Shown: in pieces, positions 56,822 to 64,000 of the stretch
Numbering within the stretch: the stretch's first letter is position 1
Layout of the letters: every line of letters starts with the position of its first letter
Origin: Periplaneta americana
Lineage: Eukaryota; Arthropoda; Insecta; Blattodea; Blattidae
Reading direction: 5' to 3'
Length of the DNA stretch: 64,000 nt
NCBI RefSeq assembly: GCF_040183065.1
Contig: NC_091123.1
Location: 8,501,001 to 8,565,000, forward strand
Notes under the pieces: generated by a model
Seen by the model: only the letters and a program-made list of their open reading frames with translations
The model's database searches: none
What the model was told of the DNA's origin: nothing
Position numbers and translations under genes: made by a program

Positions 56822-59800
56822 TAATCTTTTCATTTACTACTTTTAGATTGTTGATGAGCTGTTTTTATGTTGCAGCCAGAAGCTGTGCCTGCAGCAGGAA
56901 GTAGCTGGTGGCTTTCTGCGCAGCTTTCAGCTCTCTCCCGCAGAGCAAGCAGTGCTGCGAGGTTCTTCACGTGAGGCTGCCATTACTAGTGAGTTCTTCA
57001 CAGTGCTGGAGCGTGTGCAGAGCATCCACAGCAATGGCCGCATGCTAATGCAGTCGGGCCACCAGACCGCTGCTCTTGAGATCATGGAGCAGATGGCTCT
57101 GTATCAGGTACAAAAGACTTTATCTTTATTACAACATCTTTGTTCATACAGTAAAATGGGATGAGATTGTGCCAACAGAACTTTATCTACAATTTGTATT
57201 TGGTGCCTTAATTCTGGTGCATAATCAAAGATTCATATTCTTGACAATGCTAGTAAGCTTATTGACATCTGTTGATAACTTTGGAACTTCGTTGTAGTGT
57301 GCTGTAGGAAAATGCAACTGACATAATCTCACCCATTTTATGCTATGTTGTTATTAAGAAAGAAAACTTTCTCCAAATGAGCCAGGAAGCAAATGGTTTC
57401 AAATTACAAGCCTATTGCTATTGTTAATTAATAAGAGCCTTTTTTAAAACACTAATCAAATTATAAAACAAGATTAACCCTTTCTATTTCTTTCTTTTTG
57501 TTGTTATCCTCAAAATATAAAATATTATGAGCTTCTTTATTATTGTACTAAAAGAAAAAGAATTTTGTTGTTCTGTAAATATAAATACCTCATCAACATC
57601 GTTATTGTTCTACACAAATATAAAAATCTCATGAACATCTTTATAACCACAACCAAAATTCGTTCATTGTCATACACTCTAGAATTTTTGTATGATGTCC
57701 TTTTCTTGTAGCAAATTTGTGCATCTTTCGATGTGTTCTATGCTCATCTCTTCATTTGCGTCACAAATACACCCGTGCAGGTGGCTTGCCAAACAGTCAT
57801 GACCTGTTATTAGTCTGAACATCGCCACATTTAGGGTGGCCCTTGAGAGATTATCTCGGGGTTAATCAATAACATTTTCCAGGTTTTATCGTTTGCCCCA
57901 TCCAAATTGTGTTGTTTTTAGGCAGATCTGAATTTGATTTTAATTAGTGCATTATTAGATGGCTGTAAAATTTCAGTGCCCAATTTAGCCAAAAAGTCTG
58001 CTGTTTCGTTTCCCTTTTTATCATAATGGGAAAAATTCACTGTAAACTTATTTTTACTGTAGTTTAGTAGTTAGGTAATGGATCATTTCGTACAATCCTG
58101 AATTTTAGTCCCTTTTGTTGATTGGCGCATGTGTAAACTACCGAAGGGCTGTGTGAGTAAGCTTCTGAAACTGATTTTCAGAGCCATTTAATTAACTCTC
58201 CCATTTTGATGTTAAGTGTAAAAGATCAGTACAGCTGTTTTCTCTTTGCTTTAGAGATTATGCTACATAAGTCTCTATGTTCTCGATTCAGGAGGCTGCA
58301 TTGGAGCGGTTGTACCGTTGGACTCAGAGCCACTGCCGCAACATCGAGTCTGCAGAGACAAGCGGTCTGCTTACCCAGGCCATGTCTCGTCTGCAGGACA
58401 GACCAGTCCTGTTCAAGTGAGTAATGAAATCTGTGTGCTGTTTTGTTTATTTTCATGAGTACACCTACTTAATTTATACAGAGTGAAAGTGGTATAATTG
58501 TACAGATTTAAGGGAGTAATAGTATACATTAAAATATGCGTTTTGTAATTAAGTGCATGGTTAATTAGAAAATTGGACTGAAAGTCTGCGTAGTTTGGCA
58601 ACAGCTTATCTCTGACTTACCTACGAATACACACATGCACTCGGTCTGAATAGCAGCATTTCGTCCCTTAGTCACTGCAGCATGGATACCAGACTTTCTA
58701 ATGGCAGGAAATAATGATACGTATTAATCTTTTTTACTAAATTTGCTAGAAAACTGTCCGTTTTATTTAAAACTGCAGAGGGATAAATCATTTATCATTT
58801 TCTCTAATGATGAATAGAATTCAGAATTGTATGGCTAGTACTTATTGGGTAAAACAGTGTTAACATTTAGGGGAAAATTATTTTTTCTGAGAAAAGTATT
58901 ACAGCGAATTTTTTATATCCCTTCCCCTCCTAAAATTTAGGGTGCGTGGATTATTTGTATATACGGTATTTATGTTGCGATTTTAGCACACGAATATTGA
59001 GTTCCTTGATGCATGTTTTGCAGGTATGTTCTGGATGAGTACTGCACTGCTCGACGGTCAGTGCTGGTGAGAGCATTCATTGACGCCCTTACCCAGGGTG
59101 GTCCAGGCGGCACTCCGAAACCCATCGAGATGCACGCACATGACCCAAAGCGCTATGTGGGCGACATGCTGGCCTGGTTGCACCAGACCATCCCCAGCGA
59201 GAAGGAGAATCTGCTGGCACTGCTCAAGGGCTGCGACAAGACAGGTCACAGTATCAGTTTCTCTAATAACAAGTGTGAATATATAGAGGGCACTCTGAAG
59301 GCCTGCTCTCACTTAGCAGAATTGGATCGAAATGTCTGCAGCCACTCACATCTACTGTAGTGGAATGGAATCGAACCGATTCGTGTTACAGTTTAAAATG
59401 AAACTCATAATAGCTTTAAAATAGTTATATGAAGAGAAAAAGAAGAAACAGATATTCAAAACAAGAAAAGGAAATACTCAATTCATGGGATTTTTAACTT
59501 GATATACACATGGAGAATTTTCCACTTTATTTCATTATCTTCTGAGAGATGAAACAAAATTCCCTTCTTTTGCACTTCTTTGGATTAAAATTTTTATCTG
59601 ATGCTTCCATTAATTTACTTATTTCACTCCACGCATTATCACTGTCATAATTATCGCAGAATGCTTTTGTGTTTTGTCTTACAATAGCGGATGTCAGCAA
59701 ACAGCTGGATACATGAAGAAGATTGATTACAATAGCGGATAATTTTGTCATACCTCCACGATAAAAATAGGTGATTCATAATGAACAAGTTTCGCTGATT

Positions 59801-62800
59801 TTGAAAATCGCCATAGAAATATACTATCATGTCAGATTAAAAAGATATAAACACATTTAGAATCTCACATACGCGGTTTCAAAAAAAAAAAATGTTAGAT
59901 TAATTCTTATGATATAATGATGTATTGATGCTAGGTTAAGATTAATTTACAAATGTAGTTTTATATGCATGCAATAATATTTGAGCCATATTTTAAGGGA
60001 ACATACCTATAACTTTGCTTAAAAGTGTTTAGTAGTACATATGTGATTTTCTCTTGCACTCCTGCCTGCTCTCCCTCACAAGAAACCAAGAGTAATCTCC
60101 CATCATTACTGGATCCTTACAACCTTGATACCTTTTCTCTGCAATGGAAATGTCTTGATGAAATCGTTCCCCTATCATCACTCAGATTTTCCAGAAAATG
60201 GATTTTCTAAGCCATTCAACAACCCATGTTTTAGTAGCATTTCAACAAATTTGACACCAAAGTTTTGTAGTTTTCTTCTTTTGTGTTTCCGAGAAAACCA
60301 CATACAACCCTTTTAAATGAAATGAACCGTTTGTAATTTTTTTCTAACATTTCATTCTCCATGAGTTTTCTGATTTGAGGTCCAATAAAAATCTCTTCTT
60401 TCAACTTTACATATGTTAACTGTGGAAGCTTGCCTTGTAAATATGAAAATCCACTACCGTCCTTTTTGAGTGTCTTAACAAAATTCTTTATTAGCCCAAG
60501 TTTTATGTGTAAGGGAGTAAGAAGAATCTTATCAGGCTGAACCAATAGTGTTTTTTTTTTACATTACTTTCCCCCGGAACATATTCCTGCCACTTGTCCC
60601 ACATAATGTTTTCCTGTAGCACGGCTGTCCCACAAACACAAAAACAATATTTTGTGAAGCGCCTAGGCAAGAGCCCTTACAAGATACTATCAGCCAGGCC
60701 AACTGAACTAAGATTTTCTAACCAGGTGTTACTCCTCCCCTTCCTCATTTCTCATCTAGGCTTAGAACTGGCTATGGTGGAGTCCTAAACAGTGGTGTCA
60801 TTCACATGATGAAGGAACTGAATTATTGTGGAACATAAGAAGAGAAAGTTATTTATATCTGTAACACATTTTTATAATAATTGTCCAAAAGATGCATCTG
60901 TAACAGTTGCTGTTTGTTTTGTAGATGTTAGCGATCAGATCCAGCAAACTCTGTCCAACATCACTGAAGGGGTGTGTCATCCTCTGAAAGTGCGAGTGGA
61001 GCACATAATGGCGACAGATGCAGGGGCCACGGTGCTGTACTCAGTCACCAACTTGGTTCGCTTCTATCACCAAGTGATAGGACAGGTATGTAAATGGCTT
61101 ACAGTTCAGGAACGTAAGTTATTTCGTTTCTTGTAAGAACAGTGAAATATTGTTATAAGTAGAGCCCAAATTTTTGGCGAAATGCCTTTTTTGGACGATG
61201 ATGCCTTTTCTTCCTACTTACCATTGTTGTTTACATGCTTTGTAAGTTGACATTACTGCATGTTGCTATAGAAACAAAAGAAATCAGTGCTGTTATAATT
61301 ACTTACCGCACTAGTGTGGTAAATAGGAACAATTGGAACCTTTATTTAGAAAAATACACATTTTCATATCTTCTTTCAGATTTTTCCAGTATTAACTTAG
61401 CGCAGCCTATCTTCTATGCTTCTTCAATCTCTTCATTCACTAGATTCTCTACCAATTCTTTTGCCATAATCATTAAATGATTACAAAACTTCAAATTAAA
61501 CTCATATATTGATCAGTTTAATACAAATTATATTACCAGAAACAACAATGACTGTTTACATTGAAACAAAATGCCTACATACTGCCTTGGTAGTGATGTT
61601 CAAACTTTCTTATAGGAGAAATTTTTACTTATACAAATTTATCTAATATTTAAAATTAAAAACAGATTTATTTAAATAATGATCTTCCAAAAAATCTTGC
61701 AATACACATGTGTCAAGGAAAAGGACCTACAAGAAATCTCTTTTCTCGTATTATTTTAAATTAATTTCCAAATGAATTAGAAGATTTCAGTTGGAAGAAG
61801 AATAGGAAGAAGATATTAAGTAGAGCCTCTATTTTCCTAACATAGTTTCATATCAATGTATGAAGCCTTTTAAATCAACATTTTCACTTTTGCCCTTTAT
61901 GGTACAGTCACAGACATAAAAATTGCAAAAAATTCAGTATTATAAAAAAAATGATATATCTGCTCTCAAGAGTATCACAGAATCACAAATCTTGTCTTAA
62001 ACGAAAGCTACAAGTCTGCTAATCAGTTTTCTTTGATGATTTTTAGAAATTTTAATTTAGATATTTTTATTTTTATTTTGAATTTTTATGAACTTAAGGA
62101 AAAATTGCACATCTATTTTAACTTATTCTTTAATTTGCAATTTGACAATTTTCTCTTACAGAATTATTCATGTATAATGTCAGAATATGCCCAAAAATTT
62201 TATTCAGTTATCTCTATTATTGTCTGATAGTCTCTTCTTTAGTTCTTTCTGCAGAGACCTGCAGAAGATGCTCCTTTTTCTGTTAAAAGCTATAGACAAT
62301 TATAACCTCTTAATTCCTGAATATTAATAAAATGAGTTGTATAATATCTGACTTTTCATGATTATCGCAATCTCCATAGATATCCAGCTCTGAACATTGT
62401 TAAAGAACCATCTACAAAACTCCTATTTAACAGTGGAGGTTTTGTAAAGAAAGAAAAGGTATGTAGGTGAGTGAAAAAAATACGTTAGTTTTATATTTAG
62501 GTAAATAATTTAGTTGTGTCTTTGGATAAACATAATGTGGCGATTTACTGTGTTTCCCTTCCCACTCAGAATGCACGGTGAAATGAGTTGCAGGTGGTTC
62601 CAGGTAGTCTCCTGCAGACGACACTGGAGGAACTGCAGGAGCTGAGCCAGCAGACCTTCCTGCTCGCCCTGCAGAGTCAAGTGAGGCAGCAACTGAATGA
62701 ACGCATAGAGACTCCTCCCTCGGACTTGTCGCCTTCCCCTGGTGTCTCCCAGCTGCTGAACCTGCTGCGCGAGGTGCTGTCTGTTGGAAGTGTGGCAGAG

Positions 62801-62824
62801 GGGAGACAACAGGACCTCGTCAAG
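51121..62824 (+). CDS. COG6: COG6, conserved oligomeric Golgi complex subunit 6 (seven coding exons, 3'-incomplete)
   Basis: COG6 is a lobe B subunit of the COG tethering complex, a peripheral Golgi protein that captures vesicles for retrograde intra-Golgi traffic and so supports glycosylation. The exons are 51,121-51,366, 52,696-52,859, 56,876-57,107, 58,292-58,416, 59,024-59,244, 60,925-61,085 and 62,594-62,824, totalling 460 codons. All junctions are GT/AG with agreeing phases. Family landmarks in order are LNKILETRL and [18 protein letters not shown] and [80 protein letters not shown], and [12 protein letters not shown]. The human protein has about 657 residues, so the last third lies past the window. 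An in-frame stop at 51,112 supports the start at 51,121; a second ATG at 51,130 is possible. No breaks were seen, and it is probably functional. Confidence 0.95.
51367..52695 (+). other. COG6 intron 1
   Basis: AT-rich. No repeat or gene recognised inside. Confidence 0.5.
52696..52859 (+). CDS. COG6: COG6 coding exon 2
   Basis: The acceptor is TTTCACAG; the exon encodes [19 protein letters not shown] through KLQAE and two bases of the next codon. The donor is AG|GTAC at 52,860. Confidence 0.93.
52860..53863 (+). other. COG6 intron 2, first part
   Basis: Apart from the poly-T run at 53,328-53,347, nothing recognised. Confidence 0.4.
53328..53347. repeat. Poly-T run
   Basis: T20 in COG6 intron 2. 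It may be the tail of a minus-strand retroelement, but no body was recognised. Confidence 0.8.
53864..54603 (-). mobile_element. 740-bp non-autonomous TIR element, copy B
   Basis: Inverted copy of 49,517-50,256. Its ends CAGCAAATAGGG and CCCTTTTTGCTG are flanked by a perfect 7-bp duplication TTCTAAC (53,857-53,863 and 54,604-54,610). No coding capacity. It sits in COG6 intron 2. Confidence 0.9.
54797..55680 (-). pseudogene. hAT transposase C-terminal relic
   Basis: The minus-strand frame 55,453-55,232 and flanking broken frames read [20 protein letters not shown] and [20 protein letters not shown]. These are the conserved segment before the hAT dimerisation block. A hAT-type end CAGTGGTGGCTCGTGAG lies at 54,797. 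The SERCFSTLKR-type block itself is degraded. Heavily decayed, and the 5' part is missing. Confidence 0.65.
55801..55976. mobile_element. tRNA-like fold-back element
   Basis: Left arm 55,801-55,883 and right arm 55,894-55,976 are inverted copies around a loop of about 10 bases. The right arm reads as a plus-strand tRNA-like unit, with a box A TTAGAGCACTTGG (55,892-55,904) and box-B-like GGTTCAATTTC (55,925-55,935). The left arm read on the minus strand has GGACCCGGGTTCGATC, an excellent box B. It could be two SINEs head to head or a fold-back transposon. No mature tRNA is supported: I see no intact acceptor stem or cloverleaf with a convincing anticodon loop. Confidence 0.65.
55977..56875 (+). 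other. COG6 intron 2, last part
   Basis: A T31 run at 56,789-56,819 lies 56 bases before exon 3. Otherwise unrecognised. Confidence 0.5.
56876..57107 (+). CDS. COG6: COG6 coding exon 3
   Basis: The acceptor is TGTTGCAG. The exon completes a serine codon, then [19 protein letters not shown] through IMEQMALYQ. The donor is CAG|GTACAA, phase 0. Confidence 0.94.
57108..57679 (+). other. COG6 intron 3, first part
   Basis: Nothing recognised. Confidence 0.4.
57680..58160 (-). pseudogene. I/R1-like retrotransposon fragment with RNase H end
   Basis: The minus strand reads [19 protein letters not shown], the C-terminal RNase H motif (H-x-D-x-x-GNE-x-AD-x-LAK). After frameshifts it continues into [38 protein letters not shown] and ERCTNLL, the zinc-knuckle tail of I/R1-type elements. 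Inactive, in COG6 intron 3. Confidence 0.72.
58292..58416 (+). CDS. COG6: COG6 coding exon 4
   Basis: Encodes [19 protein letters not shown] through RLQDRPVLF plus AA. The acceptor is GATTCAG and the donor is AA|GTGAGT at 58,417. Confidence 0.93.
58417..59023 (+). other. COG6 intron 4
   Basis: Nothing recognised. Confidence 0.5.
59024..59244 (+). CDS. COG6: COG6 coding exon 5
   Basis: Completes K, then [20 protein letters not shown] through [11 protein letters not shown] plus G. The acceptor is TTTTGCAG and the donor is ACAG|GTCACA, a weak but phase-consistent site. Confidence 0.94.
59245..60049 (+). other. COG6 intron 5, first part
   Basis: Nothing recognised. Confidence 0.4.
60050..60640 (-). 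pseudogene. Transposon-associated conserved protein, fragment
   Basis: The minus-strand frame 60,545-60,231 has [20 protein letters not shown] and [13 protein letters not shown]. Downstream, a shifted frame reads [19 protein letters not shown]. Upstream, a shifted frame reads [21 protein letters not shown] recall this order from a widespread arthropod protein family that lies in repeats. Its function is unknown to me, and the frame is broken at both ends. In COG6 intron 5. Confidence 0.6.
60925..61085 (+). CDS. COG6: COG6 coding exon 6
   Basis: The acceptor is TTTTGTAG. The exon completes D, then [20 protein letters not shown] through FYHQVIGQ. The donor is CAG|GTATGT, phase 0. Confidence 0.94.
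61086..62593 (+). other. COG6 intron 6
   Basis: AT-rich. A weak minus-strand frame near 61,470-61,370 could be an old transposon piece, but I cannot name it. Confidence 0.4.
62594..62824 (+). CDS. COG6: COG6 coding exon 7 (last in window)
   Basis: 77 codons, [20 protein letters not shown] through EGRQQDLVK. The acceptor is GTTGCAG and the donor is AAG|GTGATG, phase 0. The next exon (expected near the human VLSCVLDPLL region) is not found before 64,000. Confidence 0.94.
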
Positions 62825-63344
62825 GTGATGAATCCTGCTACTGTACTGCTGTGTTCTTTCTACTTCACTTGATAAGAGAGTAAACTCTGCAACAGGACAC
62901 CGAGGTGTAATCAATTCAGCATAATAATAATTCAGATTTATGCAGCGAAAAGCTGCCATTTCATTGCCAAATGCCATACCTGCCTATCTTCAGCTAAATA
63001 TTTTTCCAGATTTCAATAATAGTTGTTGTTGTTGTCTAGTGCTTTGCATCTGGCAATGAAGCCATTAGCAGTCATGCTTTCCAATACTTTTGAACTGTAG
63101 TTTCTTCTGATCTTAATGCTTCACAGGTCTTGAAGTGATCTTCATTCATTTCTATAATAGTAATAATAATAATTTTTAACGTAGAACTATGTCTTCCTCA
63201 AAGTGTTCTCAGGGTGGGTAGAAGTCAGAGAGCAATATAACATTGAAGGGATAAGAGAATGGGTATCCAGGAGAAAATGAGAGGAGATTGGACATGTTAG
63301 CAGGATGTCACGTGTCTAGATAGTGTGACTATGTGATTGACCTG
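62825..63344 (+). other. COG6 intron 7, first part
   Basis: A short (AAT)n at about 63,157-63,172. Otherwise nothing recognised. Confidence 0.4.
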
Positions 63345-63722
63345 GAGGAAGATGAGAACAAGGAGGGAATACGAACAGAACAAAGGAAACACAAGGAGAA
63401 AAATAAGAATACAAAGATAACACGGGAAATACAAGGAGAACATGGTGAAGATGGAAAAAACACAAGGGGAGTATCAAGAGAACAAGGAAAACACAAGGAG
63501 AATAATGGGAACACAAGGTGAAGAAGGGGAACGAAAGGGGAACACAAAGAGATCAATGGAAATACAAGGAGAACAAGGCGAAGACGGAAAACAGAAGGAG
63601 AACAAGAGGAATACAAGGAGACTACAAAGAGAACAAGGGGAGCAAGTGTAAACAAGGACTAGGAGAATAGGAGGAGACCAAATGGAATGCAAGAAGAGAG
63701 GGAAAATCGAGGAGAACAAGGA
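63345..63722 (+). repeat. Purine-rich low-complexity tract
   Basis: Repeated AAGGAGAACA and GGAAACACAAGGAGAA-like units of irregular length, almost pyrimidine-poor on the plus strand. The open frames across it on both strands are compositional artefacts. Confidence 0.85.
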
Positions 63723-63724
63723 GA

Positions 63725-63840
63725 ATTGGGGATTGATTCATTGTTTCTGCCCAAGGACAGGTCTTTCACTGCAAACTCGGCATTCTCCAATCTTTCCTAT
63801 TTTCCACTTTCCTCTTAGACACCGCATATGATCCATATAG
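63725..63840 (-). pseudogene. Second RTE-like family, 3' end fragment
   Basis: The minus strand matches about 24,645-24,745 (GATCATATGCGG, GGAAAATAGGAAAGATTGG, GCAGTGAAAGACCTG). Confidence 0.75.
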
Positions 63841-63845
63841 CTTAA

Positions 63846-64000
63846 GTCCACACCTGTGAAGTAATGGTTAGCACATCTGGCCGCGAAACCAGGTGGCCCG
63901 AGTCTGATTCCCAGTTGGGGCAACTTACCTCGTTGAGGTTTTTTTCCGGGGTTTTCCCTCAACCCATTACGAGCAAATGCTGGGTAACTATTGGTGCTGG
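63846..64000 (+). mobile_element. tRNA-derived SINE, cut by the window end
   Basis: Box A TGGTTAGCACATCTGG, box B CCGAGTCTGATTCCCAG, then CTCGTTGAGGTTTTTTTCCG, GGGTTTTCCCTCAACCC and GCTGGGTAACTATTGGTGCT. Same family as the inverted copy at 30,383-30,560. Confidence 0.85.

Noticed and set aside
59013..59360. A 115-codon gene
   Set aside because: It is COG6 exon 5 read through its donor into the intron; homology stops exactly at the GT at 59,245.
63316..63719. Overlapping 60-108-codon frames in the purine-rich tract
   Set aside because: Low-complexity composition opens frames on both strands; no domain or splice context.

Overview
This is insect nuclear DNA. It is AT-rich and intron-bearing, dense in non-LTR retrotransposons, hAT-type DNA transposons, tRNA-derived SINEs and (AAT)n microsatellites. 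Repeat families that I know from cockroaches recur throughout, so a blattodean such as Periplaneta americana is my best guess. That rests on memory of repeat families and was not searched. I saw no rRNA gene, genuine tRNA gene, CRISPR array or bacterial-type operon.

Layout. (1) 1-25,200: the most unusual part. A 23,014-bp non-autonomous DNA transposon (909-23,922) has 37-bp terminal inverted repeats and a perfect 8-bp target duplication. It sits inside the reverse transcriptase region of an old RTE-like retrotransposon, whose two halves flank it. Nearly all of its interior (1,542-22,851) is a satellite array of about 355 monomers of 60 bp. Each monomer carries a 9-bp hairpin stem, and monomers are organised into a near-identical higher-order repeat of 4,907 bp. 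(2) 25,790-29,540: a decayed hAT transposon with a displaced target duplication, then a non-LTR fragment. (3) 29,541-34,988: mostly unrecognised, with one SINE. (4) 34,989-50,727, minus strand: a three-exon TREX-family 3'-5' exonuclease gene of 439 codons with an acidic insert of about 200 residues. Its introns hold an intact two-ORF CR1/Jockey-like retrotransposon, a damaged relative and several fragments. (5) 51,121-62,824, plus strand: seven coding exons of COG6, a subunit of the conserved oligomeric Golgi complex. The 3' part of the gene lies beyond the window.

Relations. TREX and COG6 are head to head, with 393 bp between their start codons and an E-box (CACGTG) in the gap, so they probably share a bidirectional promoter. 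A 740-bp inverted pair of one non-autonomous transposon brackets this promoter, one copy in each first-half intron region. The long open frames across 1.5-22.9 kb are artefacts of a 60-bp monomer that contains no stop codon in several frames; they are not genes.
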